Positions 55,386 through 63,224 of a stretch of 64,000 bases of DNA are shown here, piece by piece. Both the position numbers and the translations under genes were made by a program. Under the pieces are notes generated by a model, which ran no database searches, had not been told where the DNA came from, and saw nothing but the letters and a program-made list of their open reading frames with translations. Numbering within the stretch: position 1 is the first letter of the stretch; every line of letters begins with the position of its first letter. The stretch is taken from NCBI RefSeq assembly GCF_052030685.1, contig NZ_JBQAJM010000009.1, forward strand, positions 1 through 64,000, read 5' to 3'. The DNA comes from Caedibacter sp052030685 (GTDB lineage: Bacteria; Pseudomonadota; Gammaproteobacteria; Francisellales; Francisellaceae).

Positions 55386-56826
55386 CTTTATGGAAAAAAT
55401 CAATATCTGATGTCGCAGAGCGTGCAAACTTGGTACGCTTACGCCATTTGTAACCAAGATACAAAATAATAAATAGAATAACACCACTATATGTCGCAAA
55501 GAAAGCGCCCCACGTCGCAGTGCCTGATAGCATCTGCTCAACTTGCGCACCAAACATCATAATCACCAAAGCAACAATCGAAATAATAGGTCCATATGGA
55601 TAAAATTTTGACTTATAAACCAAGTCATCAAGTGACTTCCCCTGTTTGATATACGCGCGGCGAAAACGCAAATGGCTAATTGAAATACTTAACCAACCAA
55701 TATATCCAGATAAACTAATTAAATTAACGAGCCAGTTGAAAATTGCGCCATTGCCGATGAAAGATGCTAAGAAAAACGTCGCTCCCAAGATCGATGTCAC
55801 TAATACACCAATCACCGGCACACCACGACGGTTCGTTTTCGATAAGACTTTAGGCGCTTGTTTTGATTTAGATAAATACCATAACGTACGTGATGAAGTA
55901 TAAATACATGAATTTGCAGCTGACAATACTGCCGTAACTAACACAATATTAACAAGCGTTGCAGCATAGGTGAATCCCGTACTTTGAAACACCATCGTAA
56001 ATGGACTCATAGCCACATTAGATTCAGGGTTTGCCAACCAACTTGCCGTATATGGCACCAAAAACCCGATAATGCCTAATGCGCATACATAAAATAAAGT
56101 CAAACGCCAGAATGTACTACGAATGGCTTTGGGTATTGCTTTTCTTGGATTTTTTGCCTCGCCTGCAGCAACACCAACGATTTCTGTCCCTTGGAATGAA
56201 TAACCGGCAATTAAAAACACACCGAGTATCGTAAATATTCCACCATTAAATGGCGCATCCGCAACATGCCAATTACTAAAGCCAACGGTATGACCATTCT
56301 CACTAATACCGAAAATAGCCAGCGCACCAACCAAAATAAAAATAATAACAAATGATACCTTTATAAAGGATAGCCAATATTCTGATTCACCATACATTGA
56401 AACTGAGAACAGGTTTACTGCAAGAATAATAACAAAGAAAATCGCACTCCACATCACGACAGGGGTACCCGGAAACCAAAACTGCATCAAGAGTCCAGCT
56501 CCTAATAAGTCAGCAGAAATAGTCATTGCCCAGTTAAACCAATAATTCCAGCCCATGGCAAATCCAAGTGCTGGATCAACAAATTTTTCTGAGTACTTAT
56601 TAAAAGACCCTGTACATGGTGCGTATGTTGACATCTCACCTAGACTAGTCATTAGCATATATACCACAATCGCAACTAATGCATAACCTATTAACGCGCC
56701 ACCTGGTCCTGCCTGTGAAATGGCTGAACCACTGGCAAGAAACAATCCCGTGCCAATAGTACCACCTAACGCAATCATCGTTAAATGGCGCGTTTTTAAA
56801 TCACGTTTCAATTTAGTTGATTTCAT
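55363..56826 (-). CDS. lysP: lysine-type amino acid permease (LysP-like)
   Basis: 487 residues, APC/AAT family, 12 helices. The N-terminus LKTRHLTMIALGGTIGTGLF, the SQAGPGGALIGY segment, WNYWFNWA, and GYSFQGTEIVGVAAGE closely follow LysP as I know it, also through the C-terminal half (AISHLRFRR-type loop). It imports lysine with protons. The gene symbol rests on this similarity; another basic amino acid is possible. Confidence 0.72.
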   Translation of the reverse strand: MKSTKLKRDLKTRHLTMIALGGTIGTGLFLASGSAISQAGPGGALIGYALVAIVVYMLMTSLGEMSTYAPCTGSFNKYSEKFVDPALGFAMGWNYWFNWAMTISADLLGAGLLMQFWFPGTPVVMWSAIFFVIILAVNLFSVSMYGESEYWLSFIKVSFVIIFILVGALAIFGISENGHTVGFSNWHVADAPFNGGIFTILGVFLIAGYSFQGTEIVGVAAGEAKNPRKAIPKAIRSTFWRLTLFYVCALGIIGFLVPYTASWLANPESNVAMSPFTMVFQSTGFTYAATLVNIVLVTAVLSAANSCIYTSSRTLWYLSKSKQAPKVLSKTNRRGVPVIGVLVTSILGATFFLASFIGNGAIFNWLVNLISLSGYIGWLSISISHLRFRRAYIKQGKSLDDLVYKSKFYPYGPIISIVALVIMMFGAQVEQMLSGTATWGAFFATYSGVILFIILYLGYKWRKRTKFARSATSDIDFFHKEAHQSAF

Positions 56827-57078
56827 ACCTTCCCCTTTTTAATGTAACACACTCGAATTTAAGTGTACTTGATAACATTCATTAATATCCTATTAATTAT
56901 CCTTATAGTAATTTACCGAAAAAAATGAGCATGTGCGATAGAAAATATCTTAAATTTTATAAAATTTATCTAAAAAAATAAAAATACATGATTAAAGAAG
57001 GAAATAAACCAACAATAATCAAAATAAGGCATATCTTATAATGAAACTAAACTGCTGACATCATTATAGGTTAACTAT

Positions 57079-57732
57079 TTACAGATCAAACTGAATATCT
57101 GCTACTTTTGAGGTTGTTAACATTTGCTCCAATGTTAAAATATTTTCTTGCAAAACAGGCATATCAGGATTAATGCAATTAGCGACCCAACCAATATAGG
57201 GTATGTGTTGCTGCTTAAGATAGTGTTCAGTTAACAAGGCATGGTTAATACAGCCAAGCTTCATACCAACGACTAAAAGCACTGGAATATCCAAAGCTTT
57301 TAAATAGTCCGCCCAGGTTTCATTATAGTTTAATGGTGTTAGTAGTCCGCCTGCGCCTTCGATAAAAGTAATATCACTGTTAATTTGCTCTAAAGAATGC
57401 TTGGTTTGCTCAACCAATTTTTCAACAGTTAACAATGTATTGACTTGTTTTGCGGCAATATGCGGAGCAATGGCAGGTTCAAAAACATTAGGGTTTATTA
57501 CTTCATAAGGAAGTGACACCGAAGATGCTTCTTGTAAAGCCAAAGCATCCTCATTAACTAAGTGACCATCTTTAATAAAAGCGCCTGATGCCATTGGTTT
57601 TAATCCAGCAACTGTTAAGCCCTGATTTTTTAATTGATTCATCAAGTGAACACAAACGTAAGTTTTGCCCACTTCAGTATCTGTGCCGATAATAGCAATT
57701 TGCTTATGTTTTGTTAATGATGTTATGTTCAT
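57079..57732 (-). CDS. bioD: dethiobiotin synthetase
   Basis: ATP-dependent ring closure of diaminopelargonate with CO2. 217 residues. P-loop GTDTEVGKT at 16-24, the substrate segment LKPMASGA near 45-52, and EGAGGLLTPLN near 125-135. It is on the same strand as bioBF-bioH-like-bioC but separated from bioC by 271 bp of palindromic repeats, so it may be transcribed by read-through or from its own promoter. Confidence 0.95.
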   Translation of the reverse strand: MNITSLTKHKQIAIIGTDTEVGKTYVCVHLMNQLKNQGLTVAGLKPMASGAFIKDGHLVNEDALALQEASSVSLPYEVINPNVFEPAIAPHIAAKQVNTLLTVEKLVEQTKHSLEQINSDITFIEGAGGLLTPLNYNETWADYLKALDIPVLLVVGMKLGCINHALLTEHYLKQQHIPYIGWVANCINPDMPVLQENILTLEQMLTTSKVADIQFDL

Positions 57733-57772
57733 TTATTTTCCTTATTAATTATTTTTAAAAGGCATCTCATAA

Positions 57773-57796
57773 AGGGCGTATGCAATACGCCCCTAC
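57773..57796. repeat. palindromic repeat, second copy of the 14666 element
   Basis: Identical over 24 bp to 14666-14689. It sits directly before the 44-bp tandem array and shares its CCCTAC end. Confidence 0.7.
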
Positions 57797-57805
57797 GAAG
57801 GTCTT

Positions 57806-57968
57806 GTAGGGGCAATTCACGAATTGCCCGACATATACCACACACCACCGTAGAGGCAATTCACGAATTGCCTGATATATACCACACACCACCGTAGTGG
57901 CAATTCACGAATTGCCTGATATATACCACACACCACCGTAGGGGCAATTCACGAATTGCCTGATATAT
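57806..57968. repeat. 44-bp tandem array of palindrome-containing units
   Basis: Three full 44-bp units (57806, 57850, 57894) and a partial fourth (57938-57968). Each unit begins GTAG and contains GGCAATTCACGAATTGCC, a perfect 8-bp stem around AC, then a TATACCACACACCACC tail. Units differ at only a few bases. It lies between bioC and bioD. Confidence 0.85.
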
Positions 57969-57982
57969 TTGCCATCGTAACA

Positions 57983-58004
57983 GGGGTAATTCATGAATTA
58001 CCCC
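57983..58004. repeat. perfect 22-bp palindrome at the bioC 3' end
   Basis: GGGGTAATTC followed by its mirror (ATGAATTACCCC) is a perfect palindrome of the same family as the adjoining array. Its CCCCTAC edge overlaps the bioC stop codon (58004-58006). Confidence 0.8.
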
Positions 58005-58783
58005 TACGGAAATTGTTTGGCAATCACATATATTCCAATCTCATAACTTAACGTTGTCATTTGATCATTATCATCACGCAAATACCCCAAAAGCATTCTC
58101 ATCTGCGGTCTTTCACACCCCAAATAACTATTCACACCGGTACTTTTCAAATGTTTGAGCTGTGTCTTCCTATTTAAAAACTCTAATTGAATGCTTTGCT
58201 TATCAATATTTATACATTGCCAATCAAACATCTTAAAAAGCGCTTTGACTTTATCATGACTTATAAACTGATTAATACGCACCACATTTTTAAGCTCATC
58301 AAAAGTACCATTAAGTGGAATGGAAAATGCCAACACACCATGTATAGATAATATTTGATTGATGCGCTTAAGTAACGTCAACAAACAATCAGACCACTGT
58401 AACGCCATATTGCTATAGATAAGGTCATATTTTTTTTGAGGTAATGCTTGCCAGAATTGTGACTGATTAAAATCACCCTGTATAAAGTTAAAGCCCCTCT
58501 TTATGGGCAAATGATCAATTTGAATTTCTTTGGCTTTATCAATTAAAATATCAGCAATATCAACTGCATCATAAGACAATGGCATTAGTTGTTTTGCGAT
58601 ATCCATACTAGCAACACCATCACCGCAGCCTAGCTCTAATATATGCTTTATATTTCGATTCGTTTGCTCAAGATGCTTAAATACCATGTTTTTTAAATTT
58701 TGATCGACCTTGCGTTGCACTTGATCGTGCTGATGGTAGCTATCTTTAGCGGCACTAAAGCTTATGCATGGTGATTTTAGCAT
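58004..58783 (-). CDS. bioC: malonyl-ACP O-methyltransferase
   Basis: Methylates malonyl-ACP to disguise it for fatty-acid elongation, the entry step of pimelate synthesis. 259 residues. SAM motif I is intact (LELGCGDG, 49-56), then DAVDIADILIDKA and the motif DLIYSNMALQWSD. It overlaps the hydrolase gene upstream by 7 bp. The TAG stop lies in the edge of a palindromic repeat, so the native C-terminus may have been trimmed or changed by the insertion. Confidence 0.93.
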   Translation of the reverse strand: MLKSPCISFSAAKDSYHQHDQVQRKVDQNLKNMVFKHLEQTNRNIKHILELGCGDGVASMDIAKQLMPLSYDAVDIADILIDKAKEIQIDHLPIKRGFNFIQGDFNQSQFWQALPQKKYDLIYSNMALQWSDCLLTLLKRINQILSIHGVLAFSIPLNGTFDELKNVVRINQFISHDKVKALFKMFDWQCINIDKQSIQLEFLNRKTQLKHLKSTGVNSYLGCERPQMRMLLGYLRDDNDQMTTLSYEIGIYVIAKQFP

Positions 58784-59445
58784 CCGCTTACCTCACTCTC
58801 TGCAAGATGCAATAAGCCTAGATGGCTTTGATTCTTTGTCAGCTTACTATTAAGTAACTTTGCCAAAGATGTACTATCAACAATCGCATCTTCTTCTGCC
58901 AAAAATACCTTAACGCCAGTTTTATCACACAAAGCAAGTGCATCCGTTACTGGCATCATTTGAGCAAAGTCAAACATCCACTTTAAATAGTTTAATTGAC
59001 TGTGATATTGTGCTTCATCTGTTAAAAGGCAATACGACTCTACATCTTTAAGCCTATCAACCTCTGGAAAAGCAACAAGCTTTAAAAACTTTTGTGCCAA
59101 TCTATTTGGATTTAATTGATATTGCCTTATAAACGCTTGTTTTTTCTCATCACTGGCAAACTGCCATAATAATGGCAACCCATAGCAGTAAATACTTTTA
59201 TCTTTGACATTCAGCTTATTTTGTTGAATGAGTCTCAAAACCCACAAACCACTATGTGACCATGCGTGAATAACTTCAGCTTTGGCTAATTTCACTGATA
59301 ATTCTTGTAATATTTGCTCTTCGTTTGCACTCTTAAAACAAGGCATATCTATACACTGCGTTGATGATATTTCAGGATAAAATACTTGCCATAGATTCGC
59401 CTTAAAGCCCCAGCCTGATAGAAATAAATGATTTTGAATACTCAT
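58777..59445 (-). CDS. BioH-like pimeloyl-ACP methyl ester esterase
   Basis: 222-residue alpha/beta hydrolase between bioF and bioC. The oxyanion segment is LSGWGFKANLWQ, as in BioH. Putative triad: S63 in AWSHSGL, D186 in AEEDAIVD, H213 in LLHLAES. The nucleophile elbow is A-W-S-H-S in place of G-x-S-x-G. It would cleave the methyl ester once the pimeloyl chain is finished. Start overlaps the bioF stop by 4 bp and the stop overlaps bioC by 7 bp, so it is part of the operon. It could also be an alternative esterase type (BioG/BioJ-like), but the BioH-like oxyanion motif favours BioH. Confidence 0.78.
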   Translation of the reverse strand: MSIQNHLFLSGWGFKANLWQVFYPEISSTQCIDMPCFKSANEEQILQELSVKLAKAEVIHAWSHSGLWVLRLIQQNKLNVKDKSIYCYGLPLLWQFASDEKKQAFIRQYQLNPNRLAQKFLKLVAFPEVDRLKDVESYCLLTDEAQYHSQLNYLKWMFDFAQMMPVTDALALCDKTGVKVFLAEEDAIVDSTSLAKLLNSKLTKNQSHLGLLHLAESEVSGC

Positions 59446-60614
59446 AACACACGCACCAATTGATCCAATAATGCGTTTATATCACGTGTATCATGTAGTG
59501 CGCTTAGTGATATGCGTAATCGTGCACTATTTTGTGGTACTGTTGGTGGACGAATGCATGAAACATAAAAACCTTTATCTTTAAGCAGATTTTGTATGTT
59601 TTGCGTTTGTTGATTATCGCCAATGACAATACTGCGAATTGGCGTCAAATCATCTGACACAACATTAAGCCCAAGCTTCTGCGCATATTGGTTAAAAAAG
59701 CTAATATTTTCAAACAATTTTTCACGCAGATGATCACTATGCATAATAAGATTTAAACTCGCATTTAAAGAGGCAACAACGGGAATGGCAAGTGCCGTGC
59801 TATAGATATAACTGCGAGCTGTTTGTATTAATAGCTCAATAAACTCATCACTTGCACAAACAAATGCACCCATAGCACCTAATGCTTTACCGCATGGCAC
59901 GATCATGACAGGCACATCATTGAAAGTTAAACCCGCATAGTCTACCGCACCTCTACCTGATTGACCTAACACACCAAAACCATGCGCATCATCAACAATA
60001 AGTTTAGTATGGTCAACATTGGCAAATCTTCTCAAAGGTGAGATATCACCATCCATACTAAAAACACCTTCGGTGATGACATACTTAGCTTCTGGGTGTT
60101 TTTGAAGGATGCTGTGCAAGCTGTCAATGTTTTGGTGCGGATAACGCTTTAAATTAGCACCTGATAAGGCAATACCATCCAAAATAGAGGCATGAACTAA
60201 TTTATCCGCAACTATTGCCTGAGCATCTTTTGCCCCTTTACCTTGCATTGCCAACAAACTCATTACGGCTAAATTGGCATGGTAACCAGAGTTAAACAGC
60301 AAAGCACGTGGATAGCCTACAAACGCCGCCATATTATGCTCTAGCGACTCAATGAGATAATGACTTCCTGAAACAATCGCTGATGACGTGCTACCAACAC
60401 CATAACATTCAATTGCTTGTTGCGCCTTTTTTTTAACCTCTATATGTTGCGATAATCCCAAATAATCATTACCACTAAAATTGATCAAAGCATGCTGATC
60501 AATATGAATAAGCTTATCTTTTATTTGGGTAAATACGCGTTGTCGATAACGCCCGTTTTGTTTAATTGCCGTTAAATAATCACTGTAACGCGCATCATTG
60601 GCTAACAAGCTCAT
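59442..60614 (-). CDS. bioF: 8-amino-7-oxononanoate synthase
   Basis: PLP enzyme joining pimeloyl-ACP and alanine. 390 residues from ATG 60614 (MSLLANDARY), with AGGAG 4 bases before it; a GTG at 60626 is also in frame. Motifs: NDYLGLS, SGSHYLIESLE, VDDAHGFGVLG and the PLP lysine in VPCGKALGAMG (K247 counted from the longer start). Overlaps bioB by 20 bp. Confidence 0.95.
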   Translation of the reverse strand: MSLLANDARYSDYLTAIKQNGRYRQRVFTQIKDKLIHIDQHALINFSGNDYLGLSQHIEVKKKAQQAIECYGVGSTSSAIVSGSHYLIESLEHNMAAFVGYPRALLFNSGYHANLAVMSLLAMQGKGAKDAQAIVADKLVHASILDGIALSGANLKRYPHQNIDSLHSILQKHPEAKYVITEGVFSMDGDISPLRRFANVDHTKLIVDDAHGFGVLGQSGRGAVDYAGLTFNDVPVMIVPCGKALGAMGAFVCASDEFIELLIQTARSYIYSTALAIPVVASLNASLNLIMHSDHLREKLFENISFFNQYAQKLGLNVVSDDLTPIRSIVIGDNQQTQNIQNLLKDKGFYVSCIRPPTVPQNSARLRISLSALHDTRDINALLDQLVRVL

Positions 60615-61569
60615 GATGCTCCTCACTGTTTTTTGTTACTTTAAAGCCAAGCGTATTAAGCAGTTTTAGATCATGATTCTCTGAAGGATTCTCTGCAGTT
60701 AATAGCTTATCACCATAAAAGATAGAGTTCGCTCCCGCTAGAAATGCTAAAGCCTGCATTTCATCACTCATTTGCGAACGACCTGCTGAAAGCCTGATTT
60801 TTGAGCTTGGCATTAAGATTCTTGCCACTGCAATCGTACGTATAAAATCAAAAGTATCAATTTGTGCTTTGTTTAATTGATTGCCCAGCGGTGTTCCTGG
60901 CACTGGAATCAATTGATTGATTGGCACACTCGCAGGTGGTGTTTTTAAATTCGCCAATGTTACCAACATTTGCAAGCGATCATCAATCGTCTCTCCCATT
61001 CCAAGAATGCCGCCACAACAAACTTTCATGCCGGCATTTGACACTTCCTCTAGCGTATCTAAGCGTGATTGATAATCTCTGGTGCTAATAATCTCTTGAT
61101 AAAACGCCTCTGAAGTATCCAAATTGTGATTGTAATAATCAAGGCCTGCATCAGCTAATTCTGTAGCTTGTGCTTTGGATAACATCCCTAAAGTCATACA
61201 AGTCTCTAATCCTAGTGACTTAACCGATTGGATAATTTCAATTAATTGTGGCATCGCTTTCTCCGGTGGATTGCGCCACGCAGCACCCATACAAAAACGC
61301 TTGGCACCAAGCTCTTTGGCTCTTTGGGCTTGTAACACAATACTCTCTACATCCATGAGCTTTTCTTTTTGAACACCAGCATTATAATGACCACTTTGCG
61401 GGCAATATTTACAGTCTTCAGGGCAGCTTCCTGTTTTAATACTCAGTAATACACATAACTCAACCTCATTGGCAAAATTCGCACGATGCACTGTTTGTGC
61501 TTTGAATAGCAATTCATTAAATGGTTTTTGATATAAGCTTTGTGCATAATTTAAATCAATCATTGGCAT
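60595..61569 (-). CDS. bioB: biotin synthase
   Basis: Radical-SAM enzyme inserting sulfur into dethiobiotin. 324 residues. The [4Fe-4S] cysteines are C49, C53 and C56 in CPEDCKYCPQSG; further blocks are CMGAAWRNP, NHNLDTS and RLSAGRSQMSDEMQ. First gene of the minus-strand biotin operon, with its own promoter at 61622-61650 covered by a BirA-type operator. Confidence 0.97.
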   Translation of the reverse strand: MPMIDLNYAQSLYQKPFNELLFKAQTVHRANFANEVELCVLLSIKTGSCPEDCKYCPQSGHYNAGVQKEKLMDVESIVLQAQRAKELGAKRFCMGAAWRNPPEKAMPQLIEIIQSVKSLGLETCMTLGMLSKAQATELADAGLDYYNHNLDTSEAFYQEIISTRDYQSRLDTLEEVSNAGMKVCCGGILGMGETIDDRLQMLVTLANLKTPPASVPINQLIPVPGTPLGNQLNKAQIDTFDFIRTIAVARILMPSSKIRLSAGRSQMSDEMQALAFLAGANSIFYGDKLLTAENPSENHDLKLLNTLGFKVTKNSEEHHELVSQ

Positions 61570-61621
61570 TATTATCCTTTATCCTTTGTTTTTCACATTG
61601 CGATACTTTTACATCGGCAAC

Positions 61622-61650
61622 AATCTAGATATACTTGCCACTTTAGTCAA
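61622..61650 (-). promoter_or_regulatory. bioB operon promoter
   Basis: On the minus strand: TTGACT (61650-61645), 17-bp spacer, TAGATT (61627-61622). The leader to the bioB ATG would be about 45 bases. The -35 box lies inside the left half of the BirA-type operator. Confidence 0.65.
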
Positions 61651-61675
61651 CTTATAATTTAATTAAGGTTTACAA
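61644..61675. promoter_or_regulatory. BirA-type biotin operator
   Basis: GGTTTACAA (61667-61675) is the consensus half-site. The other half is TAGTCAACT (61644-61652), 14 bp away, a degenerate match. Together they fit the TTGTAAACC-N14-16-GGTTTACAA form of the biotin repressor site. It covers the -35 of bioB and a TATAAT (61653-61658) that is the likely bioA -10 box, so one site could silence both directions. Confidence 0.6.
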
Positions 61676-61679
61676 AAAG

Positions 61680-62954
61680 ATGTATTCGACCAATCTTTGG
61701 CACCCTTGCTCACAGATGAAGGATTATGAAACCTTCTCGCCACTTAATATCACCAAAGCCAAAGGTAGTTTCATCTACCACAACGACAAACCAATCATTG
61801 ATGCGATCTCAAGTTGGTGGTGTAAGTCATTGGGGCACAGCCACCCAGATTTGCAGCAAGCCTTAACACAACAACTAGGCACACTTGAACATACGATTTT
61901 AGCGAATACCACCAATACAACCATTGAGCAATTAACGCAAAAGCTCTGTCATCTTACCCATACTGATAAGGTACTCTTTGCCAGTGACGGTTCATGCGCT
62001 GTTGAAATTGCGATGAAAATGAGTATTCATGCGCGCGTTATCAAAGGACAGACAAACAAAACCCATTTTGCCGCACTGCAAAATGGTTATCATGGCGAAA
62101 CTTGTGCCACCTTAAGCGTCAGTGATTTAGGTCTCTATAAGCGAGCGTATCAATCGCTGTTATTTGATTGCACTTTCTTACAGGATATCCCCTATGTCGC
62201 CGGTATTAACGACCCACTTTGGCATAATGCACAAAGCGCTTGGCAAAAATCACAACAACAATTAGAGATGGTCAAAGATAAGTTAAATGCGGTCATTATT
62301 GAGCCACTGATTCAAGGCGCTGGAGGTATGCTGATTTACAGTAAAGATTATCTAAAGAGACTCGCCAAATGGTGCAAAGAAAATGATGTTTACTTAATTG
62401 CCGATGAGATTATGACAGGCATTGGACGCACAGGCAAAATGCTCGCCTGTGAACATGCTGATATTACGCCTGACTTTATCTGCTTATCTAAAGGCATTAC
62501 TTCGGGCATGTTGCCTTTGAGTATTTGCTTAACACATAATGAAATTTATGCGTTGTTTTATGATGATTATGCAACACAAAAAGGTTTTATGCACTCACAT
62601 ACGCATAGTGGTAATACGTTGGCCTCAAGAGTTGCTTTAGAAACGCTACATATTTTTGAACGTGAGCACATACTTGACTATGTTAATAAAACGTTAGCGC
62701 CAACGATGTATAATATGATGCTGGAAATTGCTCAAAACACTCAAAAATTGCATAACGTTCGCAGTCTAGGCGGCGTGGTTGCCGCTGATCTAAAAACCAC
62801 TGAACCACGCGCGGGTTATAGACTCTATCAAAAAGCCATTGAATTAGGTGCATTAATGCGCCCATTAGGAAATACTATTTATTGGTTGCCTCCATTAAAC
62901 ACTGAGATTAAGACAATTAATAAGCTAGGAGAAATATTGCTAGAGGTGTTATAA
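61680..62954 (+). CDS. bioA: adenosylmethionine-8-amino-7-oxononanoate aminotransferase
   Basis: PLP aminotransferase using SAM as amino donor to make diaminopelargonate. 424 residues. WHPCSQMKDYE opens the protein, DAISSWWCKSLGH follows at 41-53, the cofactor aspartate is in ADEIMTGIGRTG (D242), and the PLP lysine is K271 in LSKGITSGMLPL. Divergent from bioB across a 110-bp regulatory region. Confidence 0.96.
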   Translation: MYSTNLWHPCSQMKDYETFSPLNITKAKGSFIYHNDKPIIDAISSWWCKSLGHSHPDLQQALTQQLGTLEHTILANTTNTTIEQLTQKLCHLTHTDKVLFASDGSCAVEIAMKMSIHARVIKGQTNKTHFAALQNGYHGETCATLSVSDLGLYKRAYQSLLFDCTFLQDIPYVAGINDPLWHNAQSAWQKSQQQLEMVKDKLNAVIIEPLIQGAGGMLIYSKDYLKRLAKWCKENDVYLIADEIMTGIGRTGKMLACEHADITPDFICLSKGITSGMLPLSICLTHNEIYALFYDDYATQKGFMHSHTHSGNTLASRVALETLHIFEREHILDYVNKTLAPTMYNMMLEIAQNTQKLHNVRSLGGVVAADLKTTEPRAGYRLYQKAIELGALMRPLGNTIYWLPPLNTEIKTINKLGEILLEVL

Positions 62955-62973
62955 AAAATCAATCTATAAACGG

Positions 62974-63078
62974 TTGATTGAGCGCCAGTCGAAACCATTA
63001 GTTTCTTTTCTTTTTCCCCTTCGACTTCGCTCAGGGAACGGCAAAGGTATAATCGTTGGCTGAGCGCCAGTCGAAGCC
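62974..63078. repeat. cluster of dispersed palindromic repeats
   Basis: Three elements: 62974-62996 (direct), 63016-63036 (inverted form, TTCGACTTCGCTCAGGG) and 63056-63078 (direct). The first two form an imperfect inverted repeat about 60 bp long, typical of a mobile palindromic unit. Same family as 47449 and 53613. Confidence 0.7.
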
Positions 63079-63150
63079 ATTAGCTTATCTTCTTCCCAGA
63101 GAGTGCAACGTGCAATAAAAAATAAGTTGAGCTGCAATTACCCCCTCACC

Positions 63151-63192
63151 CGCGCAGCAGAAGCTGCGCGACCTCTCCCGCAAGGGGAGAGG
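63151..63192. repeat. double-hairpin repeat before trpA 3' end
   Basis: CGCGCAGC-AGAA-GCTGCGCG (63151-63170) and CCTCTCCC-GCAAG-GGGAGAGG (63172-63192) are two perfect 8-bp stems in tandem. The CCTCTCCC...GGGGAGAGG form is a widespread dispersed bacterial repeat. It lies between convergent bioA and trpA and may double as a bidirectional terminator. Confidence 0.7.
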
Positions 63193-63224
63193 TAAGAAGT
63201 TGAGTCAATTTATTTTATTATTGC

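Noticed and set aside
55191..55553. A complete 120-residue gene
   Set aside because: Its first half lies antiframe inside the LysP-like gene and is not protein-like; only the last ~60 residues look real.
57806..57968. Possible CRISPR array
   Set aside because: Units are contiguous with no unique spacers and no cas genes are near; it is a tandem repeat.
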